From NCBI GenBank assembly GCA_022828595.1, contig JAKGHH010000004.1, forward strand, positions 86,580,270-86,644,269: a stretch of DNA of 64,000 nt, written 5' to 3'. A program made the position numbers and the translations under genes. Every line of letters starts with the position of its first letter. Position 1 is the stretch's first letter. Below the pieces are notes generated by a model. It saw nothing but the letters and a program-made list of their open reading frames with translations, searched no databases and was not told the origin of the DNA. This DNA comes from Nelumbo lutea. Its lineage: Eukaryota > Streptophyta > Magnoliopsida > Proteales > Nelumbonaceae. Below are positions 42,937 to 54,525 of the stretch, one piece after another.

Positions 42937-43417
42937 TAGGGGTGTAAACGGATCGAATTCGAATAGGATCAGTCAATATCTGAATTCAAATTCGATTAGA
43001 AAATCCGATATCCGAATTTGATTCAATATCCGGCGGATATTGAAAATTAATATCCAAATTTGAATCTGATTAAATATTTGAATATTCAATTTGATTCGAT
43101 TAATTATTTTAAATAATTAGCAAATATATAAAATAAATATTTTATTGATATAAAGAATATAAATATATAAATTATTTTTATAAGTTAATTATTATATATA
43201 AATTATATAAAATATTTTATATATTATATATAAGAATTAAACAATCAGTCGAATTCGAATATTTATCGAATCAAATCAGGTCATATCCGAATTCGATTGA
43301 ATAACTATTTGGTAAGAATAGAATATCCGTATTCGACCAATTAGATATTCAGATTCGATTCGATTATGTTGAATATCAAATTCAAAATCGGATTTTCAAA
43401 TACCGTTGACACCCCTA
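42937..43417. repeat. hAT MITE with 8-bp target duplication
   Basis: A 481-bp element with ends TAGGGGTGTAAACGG and the complement of TAGGGGTGTCAACGG. The flanks are GAGATAAT (42929-42936) and GAGATACT (43418-43425). The interior has repeated TCGAATTCGAAT and ATATCCGAATT motifs in both orientations. Confidence 0.8.
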
Positions 43418-43599
43418 GAGATACTACTATAGATGGATCTGATCCTTATAAAGTCTACATTCAACTTAATACAAAAGAAGAAGTGGCGTTGTTTGAGTTA
43501 AGGGGGATGAGCAATATACGAGTGTCTTGATAAATTTGACGAGCTAAAGTGGATCCGACCACCTATGTATATGTTTGGCATCTGCTGATGTGTGGCTTG

Positions 43600-43975
43600 G
43601 AACACTGTTTTATCATAAAACAATGAATTTTTTTTTTTTTTGAATCGTTGTTGCCAGGTAGGACGTTTCCTGGGGCAACAACAACTTTTTCTGTTTGATA
43701 CCAATGCTGCTGGAAGTGTTTTATGCACTTTCTACCCTTTATCCATTGTCACATCACTGCCCTATTGGCAACAACAAGCTACAGCTCCAGGAAATGCCAA
43801 ATTTGGCGTTACTCCTATCCATGCCTTCCCGATTTTCAAGGCGTGGCTTGGAGCACCGTTTTCTATGAAAAAATAATTCCAAATAGAAAGTTATTTCCTG
43901 GAGCACCGTTTTTCCTACATGACACTGATGTGGCACCGTTTTCTAGAGCAACATCAACGGTTCCAAACAGACGCT
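43600..43975. repeat. CCGTTTTCT dispersed repeat, copy 3
   Basis: Shares GCCAAATTTGGCGTTACTC, AAGGCGTGGCTTGGAGCACC and TGTGGCACCGTTTTCTAGAG with the copies at 17290 and 41396. Confidence 0.5.
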
Positions 43976-45482
43976 ATGAAGACAGAAATTAGAAGCCAGC
44001 CTCAAGGTGGTTTCTTGGGGAGCACCACTCCAATGCTCATGTTAGTAATTAAATAGAATCAAACAATCGGTTAGGCCGAGTTAATAAGGATGAATCGGTC
44101 TTAGGTTGTGTTTGGTTCTATGGAAGTTTATTGAAAAAGTGCTGCCACATCAGCACTTCATAAGCATAGGTGTTGGTATTTATTACATAAGAAGCAAAAT
44201 AAAACAAATGTTGGGTTTCAGCTTTTATCAAATAAATGGTGAAAAACTGAAACACTTTGATTTTTGTACATAGGGTATTTGAGGAAACATCAAATGCTTG
44301 TTTCCTCCCAATACCTTAGCATTTCTTGAAACCAAATGCTGATGTGGCACACTTTAATGGGTATTAATATGAGGTAAAGAATAAAAAATGTTTAAAGTAA
44401 AACCCAACCAAATAATAAAATTAAAAAACATTTAAATTAAACAAAACGTTTAAACCGAAAAAAATATCAATCAACGCCGGATGGGGGGTGTCATTGTACA
44501 ATCACTTGGCGTGAATCGCGTGACACGTAGCATGTCAAAAGGTCGTCACGTGCCCTCCTTGTTCAAGGTCCACGGCGTTCGCTTTGGTTATCTTCCGCGG
44601 TGAATGATCGTGCGTCATATCGTCCTCCACATTGGCGTCATGTTGAACAGCTTGACCAGGTATCATCCACGTTATCTTCTGGTTCAATCAGGGTGGTTTA
44701 CGCCCCATCCATAACAAAGAAAAATAATTAAGTACAACTTTTAAAAATGAGCCTGGATTGGCCCCACTGAAACCATAGGTTGGACAGGGTCGGTTGGTTT
44801 TGGGCTGGACAAGCACAGATTTCAGCACCATGTAAAAATTAGTCCTTTCCTAATAATGAACCACACAATAAATCAAGTTCTAAATAATTAGAAGGCATAA
44901 TTTAAAAAACTAATAATAATAAGGGTGACCATAGCTCAATTTTCCTTAATTAGTTTCAGGCTTTTCAGCTCGGAAGTCGCAACCATGATGAAAAGAAATC
45001 AATCAAGAATCTTACACAGAACCTTCCTACTTCTTATAATTTAATCCTTTCAGTTATAAAAAACAAATCAAGAATCTTACGCCTTGTACATGCAGTAAGC
45101 CAGTAGTCCCAGCCCTGCTTATAATTTTATATATGATTCTATAAAACCCAGTATATATATCGTATAACGGAACTACGTTCGAAGGTGATGATTCGTTGTG
45201 AAAGTCCACACTGAGTAACGGTGTCGTGTATGCCGTGTTTATCATTTCATTCATTGGATGAAAATCGCAAAGTCAAAAATGATGAACGCGGTGGGGCTCA
45301 CACTGTTTGTCGAGTCTGGTGGATAAAAAAATCCTGCCGTGACTGCTTTCCACGTTTGAACTTTGAAAGAGTCCCGAAATATAAACCAACAAGATTGACT
45401 ATGGCCGTCTTTTCCACGGCCAGAAGGTGAAAATCTTAGAGAAGAAGGTTCCAAATTCGTTATACATCAATCGTTCTGGAGT
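43976..45482. other. Intergenic, upstream of LTPG-B
   Basis: 44103-44340 has a MITE-like start (GGTTGTGTTTGGTTCTATGG) and an inverted AAACCAAATGCTGATGTGGC near 44329, but the ends are not clean. 44480-44660 is rich in CACGTG-like and CGTCA motifs (GTCACGTGCC near 44547). No gene is seen. Confidence 0.35.
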
Positions 45483-45547
45483 TATAAATAAGGAAGCAGA
45501 GAGGTAGATGAGATAGATAGAATCATAAGAGAGAGAGAGAGAGAGAG
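45483..45547 (+). promoter_or_regulatory. TATA box and (GA)n leader of LTPG-B
   Basis: TATAAATA at 45483-45490 lies about 58-65 bp before the start codon, giving an expected transcription start near 45515. A (GA)n tract at 45529-45547 runs directly into the ATG, as in LTPG-A. Confidence 0.7.
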
Positions 45548-46515
45548 ATGAGTTGTTCCAGGAAGAGTGATGTGGGTGTGTTGGTGGTGGCGGTGGCTGC
45601 CATTCTGTTGGTCGGAGGAATGCAGGCGGTAGAGGGACAGGATACGGCGTGCGCGACTCCATTGCTGCCTTGCGCTAATTTCCTAAACTCGACCACACCG
45701 CCTGAGACGTGCTGCCAACCTATTCGGCAGATGGTACAGACCCAATTGTCCTGCCTTTGCAACCTCCTCAAAAGCAACTTCCCTCAGAGTCTCGGACTCA
45801 ACGTCACCCAACTTCTTGAGCTTTCCAAGTACTGTGGTGTCAATGCTACAGTCAGCGATTGCATCAAAGGTATTCCCCAGTTCTTTGTTCAAACTAGCTA
45901 GGAACCAAAGCAGTTTGCTTCAAAACATGATAAAAAGGTGAAGAGCTTGATCTCTGAGCTTCTGAGCTCTTGGAATTGAACCATGCAGTTTTCAGGGTTT
46001 TGTTACGTGTTTTGTTTTTTATACAATTAACGCCATTAATTATAGCTAATGTATTTGCTTTCCATTTTTGCAGCTCAAGCTCCGTCTCCTGCATCTCTCA
46101 CACCTCCACCTCCTCCAGGTACAAATCTCACTTTCATGAGTTCCGCTCACCAACTCCCTTTTTTAATTACTTCGTTTTTAAAATATTTGATTGGTCACCA
46201 ACTTTAGATCCAGAATGTATCGATCTACGTAATTGTCAATATACAGTTGCTACTTGTTGGTTTGTTGATTGGTGTTTCTCTTTTGAAAATTAACTGCAAT
46301 TATTTAATTGTCAAATCTCATTTAGACTCTTGGCTCAGATTTCATCAGTTAACGTAGTCAAATTTTTCATCCCTTCTAAGAAATTCTCTTCCTTGTCTAA
46401 CCAAAATTTGAATAAAACAGGAGTTCCGGGAAGCGACGGCAATGGCGTGAGCAAGACGGCATGGACCGGGATGACTAGCTTGGTTCTACTTTGGACCTCC
46501 ATGTTTGTGTTTTAA
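45548..46515 (+). CDS. GPI-anchored non-specific lipid-transfer protein (LTPG type), gene B
   Basis: Exons 45548-45869, 46074-46118 and 46421-46515 with GT-AG phase-1 introns encode 153 aa. A signal peptide (residues 1-30, core VLVVAVAAILLVGG) precedes a complete eight-cysteine motif: C35, C42, C55-C56, C69-L-C71, C96, C105. Sequons are at N47, N85 and N99. Exon 2 encodes the proline-rich linker (QAPSPASLTPPPPP) and exon 3 a Gly/Ser stretch with a hydrophobic GPI-signal-like tail (SLVLLWTSMFVF). The role is that of gene A: extracellular lipid binding at the plasma membrane or cell wall. Exon 2 (45 bp) and the exon 3 coding part (95 bp) have exactly the lengths found in gene A, showing a duplicated pair 23 kb apart on the same strand. 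Intron 2 here is 302 bp against 1033 bp in gene A, which carries the tandem duplication. A clear TATA box precedes it. No lesions are seen. Confidence 0.92.
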
Positions 46516-47569
46516 TTGAGGATTGCAGAGATTTTATTTCAGAGGATTAGGATGCCCGGCCGGCCAGATTTAATTTCTTATTTGCTTGTATTTTTATATG
46601 TATGATGTGTTCTATCACGTGTGCTTGTATTCAATTGATTTAAATAAGTATTTTATATATGATTATATTTTGTCTTTCACAAATATTTAAATGCCTAACT
46701 TGCAATCATGCATGGAGATGTTATAGCATCTTGGCAAGTATGCATATAATATATAATTGTATAAGAAACCATGTGGGTATTAGTACTGGTTAAATCGGAT
46801 TATTTCATATTTAACACCATTACACCAATCCATCCCAGCCCAAAATCGGACTAACCCAAAACAGCCAGGCCCACAAAGCGCAACCGCGTTGGTCGTTGAC
46901 CATTTACACCGACAGGGATGATTATCAAAAACTAAAAAATCGAAAAACGGAACCAAAAATTCTGATTAATTGAAGCATGAACACCCCCTACAATCAGCCT
47001 TTGCCTTCAAATCTCAAAGTCTATAATAAATATGAAAATTGGGGCAGCCTATATTCGTTAGGGGCTTAGGGCAGGGTGGATTGGGGGGGTTCAATTATTT
47101 GGGGTGCATGAGTTAGAGTTGGAATCATAGAAATTGCAAGATGTGATACACAGAATTCTTTCCTTGTAAATCAACTCACTGTGTTGTAAAGAGCACACAA
47201 CTGTCCAACTGAGTTTATTTTATAACTCATTAACTCAGTATCGTGCGGGCCCAAATGAGAAATCAAGACCACAATGCGTTTTTTATTGGATGAGCTAGCT
47301 GCAGGCTACAGCAGTGGTCTACTGGTCTACTGGTCTTGGGTTGAACCGTGAATACTTCAATAGTTATTTTAGTAAGCTACGGCAGTTAGGTTTTATATCT
47401 AGCTACTCGGTTGTGGCTCGAGAGGAAAATCCTGCTGTGGTCGTGGTCGTGGTCGTATGCGACCCCAATACAAATCAATTGATTTTTTCTTTTTTCTTTT
47501 TTTTAATTCAAACGCTGATGTGTTATCATATGATTCGGGTCACATGCGACCATGTTGCAGCATTTTATT
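46516..47569. other. 3' flank of LTPG-B and intergenic DNA
   Basis: Likely 3' UTR and polyadenylation region follow the stop (T-rich GTATTTTTATATGTATGATG near 46590). Beyond about 46800 I see no recognisable genes; 46860-46970 has weak MITE-like phrases. Confidence 0.35.
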
Positions 47570-48077
47570 GGAAATTTTCACTTTAATACCCTTAACTTTG
47601 GGGTACTGTCAAGTTACTACCTGATGTGTCACTGCAGTATTTAAATTTTTAAAAAGTGTTAAGTTGGTCCCTGCCTATTAACCAATTATTGAAAATGTCA
47701 AAACTATCGTTTAAAATAAGACATTGTTCATTGTCTTATACATTGAAACTAAACATGTTGAAGTGTTTAAGGTTCTAGGCTAACCATTGTCTTCTACCTT
47801 TAGATTTAAAACACATTCTTGTATAGTTATTTCTTTGCTTTCAGTTATTGTTTCTCTCCATCATATTTGATATTTTTTCTCTTTTTTCTTTGAGATAACC
47901 GGTTCAGCCTCAAGGTATAAATAATGAATAGTGTCTTTTTTTGAATGGTAGTTTTGACATTTTCAACGAATAACTAACGATCGGTTAACGGCAGGGACCA
48001 ACTTAACACTTTTTGAAAGTTTAAGTACTAACTTCACTTTACCCCCAAAGTTCAGGGTACTAAAGTATAATTTTCCC
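47570..48077. repeat. Long-TIR foldback (MULE-like) MITE
   Basis: Left arm 47570-47730 and right arm 47930-48077 are inverted copies: TTTAATACCCTTAACTTTGG, AAAAAGTGTTAAGTTGGTCC, GAAAATGTCAAAACTA and AAGACATTGTTCATTG. Arms of about 150 bp flank a 200-bp centre. No clean target duplication is visible. Confidence 0.65.
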
Positions 48078-48277
48078 TTTTTTCCTCTAGGTGTTTGGTT
48101 GGCTCCATTTTTTCGTATCATCCAAATTCAAAGGAAAAAGAGAAACTAAAATCAAAATCTCATTTCTAGAACCACCCCCAACAACTTCTAACGTCATGAG
48201 TAACTAAAGTATGGTTCCTTGAAAGAGTTGACAAAAAGAAATATGACTCGTTGAGAGGGATGGCATTTGCTTTTGGA

Positions 48278-49119
48278 CAGGGGTGCAACTTGGGTGGGCT
48301 CAATTTGGCCCAGGGTAGATGTAACCCACAAATTTATATGCATTGATAAGTCATGAGCCTACAATTTTGGGTTTTTGTTGTTTGGGTTGGGCTTGGGCTC
48401 ACCCTTTAGGTAACTTGAAGGGGTAATAGCATATAAGGGCAACTTTTGGGGTTTAATATCAATCAAAGTAATATTTAAAAAAAAATAAAAAATATGTTAA
48501 CTTCTTAAAAATAATACACTGTTCATCATCTTCTTCTTGCCATTTTGTTCACTTGCCTACCACCGCCGCCTCCACCCATCTCCGCTTTCGCCTCCGCCTC
48601 CGGCAACGACGCTGGTGATCATTCCTCTACCCAGCAATGCACTGCCACCTCTATCTCCACCCACCTCCGGCAACGTTGCCAGAGGCGGAGGCGGACGGCA
48701 GCGCTGATGAACAAATGGCAAGAAGAAGATAATGAATAGTGTTTTTGCCCTTTATTGATATTATTTAAAAAAAAATAACCTATTTTTGATTTTTTTTAAA
48801 TATTGGTTTTATTGATATTAAACCCCAAAAATTGCCCTTATATGCTATTATCCCTAACTTGAATCAGGCCAAAGCCCAACCCTATACATATACACATGCA
48901 TATGTTTTCTTGGTAAATTATGTATACATGCATACATGCATGTAAATAATATACATTTATATCAAATTTTAGTGTAAATTTATTGACCAATCCGTGTTTG
49001 CTTTGAATCTCAATTCAACATGAGTATATCAAATTTCAATGCGGGCTAGGCCTAGATTGGATAGATCGGGCTTCACCTTTAGTTTGGTTTGGGCTTGGGT
49101 TGCTTGACTTATACCCCTA
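48278..49119. repeat. hAT MITE with perfect 8-bp target duplication
   Basis: Ends CAGGGGTGCAACTTGGG and the complement of TAGGGGTATAAGTCAAGC, flanked by CTTTTGGA at 48270-48277 and 49120-49127. GC-rich GGGCTTGGGCT motifs near both ends are inverted. It is interrupted by the MULE MITE at 48420-48854; without that insert and its duplication it would be 398 bp. Confidence 0.85.
48420..48854. repeat. MULE-type foldback MITE with perfect 9-bp target duplication
   Basis: Flanked by TAACTTGAA at 48411-48419 and 48855-48863. Arms read GGGGTAATAGCATATAAGGG and GGGATAATAGCATATAAGGG inward, and homology extends over about 135 bp (CTGTTCATCATCTTCTTCTT on the left, its inverse on the right). The centre (48555-48705) is a CCGCC/CCTCC-rich, proline-codon-like block that could be captured coding sequence. 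It lies within the hAT MITE. Confidence 0.87.
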
Positions 49120-49127
49120 CTTTTGGA

Positions 49128-49961
49128 AATATACCAACAGTTGAAAGCCATACTTTCTCGTTGTCTAGATTAACATCAAGCACTTATATTTAGCAACATT
49201 AGCGCAACGTTTACAACTTGTTGTTGACTGAGACGCTCCAAATGGTCGAACTATTTGAATCATCACCTGCCCCCTTTGTAAGTATAGTTTTCTTAAAACC
49301 TGCAAAATTGCCAAAAAAAAATGTTGATTTGGTAAAAGACCCACAAGACTCAAGCGGATAAACTATTAATCCGCTCAACCCAATCATAGGTTACACAATA
49401 AAATGCATTGAAACTTTTAGATGTCATTACTATGTGCTCAATTATTAGATTTTGTGATTTTTTTTATTTTCGATAACTTTTAGAGATTTATGTGTTCCAA
49501 TGAGGCAAAAGACACCTTGCCACACTATTTTTTACCCCCACCCCCTCTCAATTTGGCATCAAATTTTAATTTTCATCTTTTTTATTTACTAATAAACGTG
49601 TACATGCATTTGCACATGACAGTATCTATAAGACAAAACTATGTACAATTCATGGTCACTTTTTTTAATTCATTTATCCAAAAATTAATTAAGGTATTTT
49701 GAAAATTCATGGATAGAATTCTCTAAGACAAAACTATTCAACTTACCATATCCGGTTCCAACACCGAGGTAGTTTCTAAAAGGTTATAAGTGGGCAATTT
49801 CTAAAATAACAGTAAAAAACGTATATACCCTCTTTGTACCCATTGTATGCTTAGACAAATGGGGTAAAAAACGTCCAATAAAAATTCCAAAAAGAAGAGG
49901 CATTCGCTCTTTTATAGGTAGTATAGATAAAATTAAAAAAAAATGATATATACTCATATCA
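49128..49961. other. Intergenic, Helitron-like fragment only
   Basis: 49590-49660 (AAACGTGTACATGCATTTGC, then GACAGTATCTATAAGACAAA) matches, in inverse orientation, 28680-28745. It may be another Helitron-like end. No genes. Confidence 0.35.
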
Positions 49962-51030
49962 TGTAGAATATGATTATACATTATTATTTAATTGATATAA
50001 TCCATGTTTATACACACACATACATATAAACTATAGATATACATGGTATGGCTTGTCCAAGCCCAATGATTGAACCATTAACCCGTGACCAAGAGACAAA
50101 AATAGTCTAGCCCAAGGTTTTAAAAACTAACCAGGAAACGAAACCGTTCAAGCTATCGATTTTCGGGTCAGTGGTTCAACCTCCGGGTCGAACGGTTCGG
50201 ACAATTTGCATATTAGGGCAAATGTTTATATGAGACTTGCCCTGATATGAAAACCTCATAAGAGATGTCAGCTGAGAAAGCCAGAAAGCAGTAGGAGAAA
50301 GGAGATTGTTCTCTGAGAAAGAAAAAAGAAAGAAGAAGAAGGAAGGAGAGGAGGGAAGGAGAGGAGGGAAGAAGAAGGAAGAAGATGAGGATGATTGGAT
50401 GCTCACCAGCGACGATAGTGGCGACGACAGCAACAACAAATACAGATCTGATATCTGAGTTCTTGGATCTCAGATCTGAGATCGATTTCTCTAAAACACC
50501 TATAGAAGAAAGTCTTCTTCTTCTTCTTCTTCTTCTTCTTCTTCTTCTTCTTCTCTTTGTGCAAGATCCCAGATCTAAGTTCGTGTCTCAGACTAGATCT
50601 CAAATCTGAATCATCTCAGTTCTCTCTGCAACTTTATATTGCGAACTACTGGCCGGGTTGAACAAGTCAACAGTTCCACCGCCCAGGTCAGCGGTTTTTT
50701 GATGAAGTCAACGGCTTTTGACCCAATAACAGGTTAGGGTGAAATGGAACCAATTGTTCGGACGATTTCTAAGCCAAACGGTCTGACCGTCTGGGTCAAC
50801 GACGATTCAAAAACATTGGTCTAGCCTATAGATTTGGTTTTTAAAACATTGATTCAGTCTATGCTTGGTGATAACCCTTTGGTTGTTTATGTTTTTTTCT
50901 CTAATACACAAGTTTTTGCTAGAGTTTTGGTCTTGGGCTTATTGGCTTGCACACTTGGTAGTTTTCTACCTCGATGGAAATATGAAACGTATAAATCAGT
51001 GCCTATTAAGTTCATCACATCAACATGATT
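49962..51030. repeat. Segmental duplication, arm 1 (part a), with inserted MITE
   Basis: 49962-50112 and 50827-51030 match 58806-59163 nearly base for base (for example TATGATTATAC, CATATAAACTATAGATATAC, TTGATTCAGTCTATGC, ACACAAGTTTTTGCTAG, ATAAATCAGTGCCTATTAAG). The 706-bp MITE at 50113-50818 is absent from arm 2. Part b of this arm is 53965-54525. Confidence 0.88.
50113..50818. repeat. hAT-like MITE, CAAGGTTTT family, copy 4, with empty-site proof
   Basis: Flanked by GTCTAGCC at 50105-50112 and 50819-50826. Ends are CAAGGTTTTAAAAAC and the complement of CAATGTTTTTGAATC. The paralogous arm at about 58925-58945 reads straight through with no insert. It is longer than its relatives because of a purine-rich block (50280-50390) and a (TTC)n microsatellite at 50513-50554. 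Open frames there are repeat artefacts. Confidence 0.9.
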
Positions 51031-51459
51031 TTCAAACAACTGTTGACAGATGGTTGGACCGTTCGGCCTAACAACCGTTCAAGCAATAGGTTCCATTTTA
51101 CCTCAAACCCGGTCCTTGGCAAAAAAAAGTTGAATTGGCCAATGAAGTGTTGACCTGGGCAGTTGAACTGTCGACCCATTCAACGGTTTGTTATCATTTT
51201 TAAAATTTGTAATTTATTTTGCTAGAACAGGCCATTCATTTAGAACGAATGGTTGAACCGTCAACCCGGAATCCAATGGCCAGAACGGTTCCGATTCTAG
51301 GTCATTTTTTAAAACATTGGTTAAAACTCGTTCTCCATAAGTGGTTGAACCATTGATCCATTTGTTTAAATAGGTCAAACGGGTCCGATTGGAGTGATAT
51401 TTAACTCTAATAGTTTAATTTTTAGCTTCTCTCTTAGTTTTCTGCTTATTTTCTATTAC

Positions 51460-51780
51460 CACTATTAAAAATGATAATGATTAATGGCTAGTTGTTGAAT
51501 ACCCTTATTTTTATTTCCAAATTTACCCATATTAATAATACAAATTTATTATCTCATCTCATTATCTCATTATTTCATTATTAAAAATGAGAATGATCAA
51601 TGGCTCTTCCTTGAACACCTTGATTTTTATTTTCAAATTTACCCTTATTAATAATACAAAATAGCTAAACTAACATATACCCCATTATATAAAAATTTTA
51701 AAAATAAGAAAATGATCATTTTTTTTGTAGAATACCCTGATTTGTATTTACAAATCTGCCCCTATTAATAATACAACTTT
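51460..51780. repeat. Degenerate tandem repeat, about 125-bp units
   Basis: The phrase AATGATTAATGGCT or AATGATCAATGGCT, followed by TTGAATACCC or TTGAACACC, TTTTATTT, CAAATTTACCC and TATTAATAATACAA, recurs about three times (from 51475, 51593 and 51713), with the third unit more diverged. Confidence 0.6.
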
Positions 51781-51956
51781 GAATGGGTTGACAACCAATT
51801 TAGCAAATTCAAGGTTTCTATTTTACCCTTATATACAAGAGAAACAAGTGCCCTAAAAAGATGAATACGTGGACATCCAAATTCTCCACGTAATGGTTAC
51901 CTTATTAAGGTAGTCATAATGTTGGTTAAATTTTTACCAAATAAATATGGCTGAAC

Positions 51957-52228
51957 CATGGTTATCAGACCGAAAAAACCAGGAATATGTCAAGTGATCG
52001 GCTCTGTTTTACCATAGAACCGTTATTTCCCCCAAAACCATAGATTTGGCTGCTAACCCGGGCAGTTGAATTGCTCGAACCGTTCAATGGTTTGGCCAGT
52101 TTTTATTTTCATATTTTTCTTTATTTTTTGTCAAAACGGGTCGTTTGTTCGTTTCGAAGGTTAGACCGTTCGACCTGGGAACCAGACCCTTGACCGGTTC
52201 GCTGTCCAAGTCGGTTTTAAAAACCTTG
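51957..52228. repeat. hAT-like MITE, CAAGGTTTT family, copy 5
   Basis: A 272-bp block flanked by a perfect 8-bp repeat GGCTGAAC (51949-51956 and 52229-52236). Ends are CATGGTTATCAGACC and the complement of CAAGGTTTTTAAAACC. Confidence 0.82.
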
Positions 52229-52236
52229 GGCTGAAC

Positions 52237-53964
52237 AACTCTCACATGGCTCTGGATTGTTTTCATGATATTAAATGAAATCTGATAAACTTAATAAGTT
52301 GAATGGATGTATCTCCCCATTTTTAATAAAAATGTGATCATATTTATAAAAATCCTCCAAATTTGAACCTAAATAGGAGTGTAGTATGTTATAGGATTTG
52401 AATGCTATTTCGTTTTATTTGGATACACAATCAATTTAGAATCCAAAATAAGAGTTAACTCAACAAAGTAGTTAGTTTATTATTTTTTTATTTTGTCTAA
52501 AATTCTAAATTTTGATTTAACTTGCACTATCTTTTGGTTTCTCTTTTATGCTTATTTTTTTGGTTAATTTGTTTTGGGTGTATAGCAATTTATGTGAAGA
52601 GAAAGGTGATTATACAACCCTATAACTTGCAACTGAGATAGTGGTTCGACTCTTCACTTTTAAATAGCTTTGGAAAGACTACTATTTCTGTTTTGACATG
52701 GTCGTTTTGGGCCATTCTTTAAGGAATGCTTTCGGATGGAAGAAACACAGTTATTAAATTTATAGATCAAACAAGAAAACAAGAAGAGGAGTTTAATTAT
52801 TTTTTGTAATGAAAAGGAGTTTAAATTAGAGAATGATCGAAAATATTTGAACTTACGTTTTCCATTTGTGTTTTTTTGTTCATGCTCAATTGTTAGGTGG
52901 TGCTGCTGAGTCATTTTCGTTATATTCACTTGCTAGCTTAGTAGCTTTGATTGATTACTGTTCAAATAATGATTGTAAGGCTAAAGTTGGATTATAAATT
53001 CATAGTGAATTTAGTCATTATTATCATTATCGGGTTGTTTTTGTGTATTATTTTTTTGGTACTTGAAAATCACTTTTTTTTTTTTTTAAATCACTTCAAT
53101 TCAAATATGTTATTTGACTAGCTAGGGGTGTTCATTATACAGTTCAAATCGCAAAACTGAATCGAACCAAACTGAGTTTGTGGTTTGGTTTGCTTTATAC
53201 CTATAAATGGTTTGGTTCAGTTTGAGAATTTTTCAAATTACGATTTACAGTTTTGATTTGGTTTATTTAATTTTATAAACTGAACCAAACCGTAAACTGT
53301 AAACCAAAATTATATATATATAATACGAATATATGATATATAAATATTATATATAATATATCTAAATGGAATACATAAAATTATAAATATATAATGAATG
53401 CTTTATTTTATAATAAAATAATAAATAAAAGCTTTTAAGCTTTACTTTTTAGGGGAGCTATTTGGGCTTTCTAATTGGGTTAAGCCCAAAATATCATAGA
53501 ATGATCCAAAATCTCCAAACCATATTAGAAACCGCACTAAACTATGATAAAACGGTTTAATTTGGTTTCCATACCAAAACAGTTTGGTTTGATTTAGAAA
53601 ATTCTCAAACGGTAATTTACCAATTTGGTCTGAGATTTTCTCTAAATTGCACTGAAGTGGACCGTGAACACCAATTGAAACATAAACGTGCACCACCACT
53701 AGTATTTTAAAGAAAAGGGAAGAGGGATTCTCTTCTATTATTCAGTTAACAATGATAACTCTTCCATGCATAGCCAGTTCAGGATTTGATCATTTTGTTC
53801 TCTTATGTTTGAAAAAGAAAATGACAAAATGGTATTTCCAACGTTTCTTTAACGAAACAGCTATTCTTAACTCCTCTACTCTAAATTTTGTTTCTTATGT
53901 TAGTTTGAATGTTGTATATTAACTGAAAAGCTGTTAAACTCACCAATAATATTTTAACATTTAC
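52237..53964. other. AT-rich intergenic with one MITE
   Basis: 53123-53650 starts TAGGGGTGTTCATTATAC, has inverted GGTTTGGTT/AACCAAACC motifs, and ends near CCGTGAACACC, so it is probably a hAT MITE with a decayed right end. The rest has no recognisable gene. Confidence 0.4.
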
Positions 53965-54525
53965 AATTGTTTTTTTCATCCATCCATCCATCTATCGGTA
54001 AATCCACTTTCTATGTTGTATATTTATTAAAGAATTTAAAGTTCAAGTCTTAAAAGTTATTTTCAATTAATTTTATTTATAACGTTTAATATTAAGTTTT
54101 TGGGTTCATTTTAAAAATAATATAAAATATTCTGATTAGATTTAGTATAACTTGTTAATGGCATTCATTTCCATTTCCAATACAAGTTTTCTCTAATTCT
54201 GACGAATAAGATTAAAATTCAAATATTAAAGAACCCATTATAAATGGAAGTATATTTGATATTGATCCATGTGAGCCTAAGTTTTCCTCTTGCTTGAATG
54301 GTCCTATTTTTTTATTTTTTATGATAAAAAAAAATATAAAGGTCTTCTTTTCTTAATAATGGATAGTGTTACAAAAGAAAAGAAATGTCACAAGGAATCA
54401 TAAAAGTATGGTTGTCAAGATGGCCGAGTTGGTCTAAGGCGCTAGTTTCAGGTACTAGTCCGAAAGGGCATGGGTTCGAATCCCATTCTTGACAAGACTA
54501 TTTTGAAACTTAAAAGGTTGTTGAT
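53965..54525. repeat. Segmental duplication, arm 1 (part b)
   Basis: Matches 59164-59760 (CCATCTATCGGTAAATC, GTTCAAGTCT, AATTTTATTTATAAC, TTGATCCATGTGAG, and the tRNA-Leu gene). In arm 1 it is separated from part a by 2.9 kb that arm 2 lacks. Confidence 0.88.
54414..54494 (+). tRNA. tRNA-Leu (anticodon CAG)
   Basis: A full 81-nt class II tRNA. The acceptor stem GTCAAGA pairs with TCTTGAC, with discriminator A54494 (CCA is not encoded, as usual in eukaryotes). The A box TGGCCGAGTTGG starts at 54421. The anticodon arm CTAGT-TTCAGGT-ACTAG gives CAG, which reads leucine codon CUG. The long variable arm is CCGAAAGGG, and the T arm/B box GGTTCGAATCC is at 54473-54483. There is no intron. A TTTT Pol III terminator follows at 54501-54504 and a CAA motif lies upstream near 54390. 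All stems pair, so it looks functional. Confidence 0.93.

Noticed and set aside
48545..48739. Proline-rich 64-codon frame
   Set aside because: Centre of a foldback MULE MITE with perfect 9-bp duplication; not a host gene, although the core may be captured DNA.
50385..50609. Leu-repeat and Lys-repeat frames on opposite strands
   Set aside because: Translations of the (TTC)n microsatellite inside a MITE.
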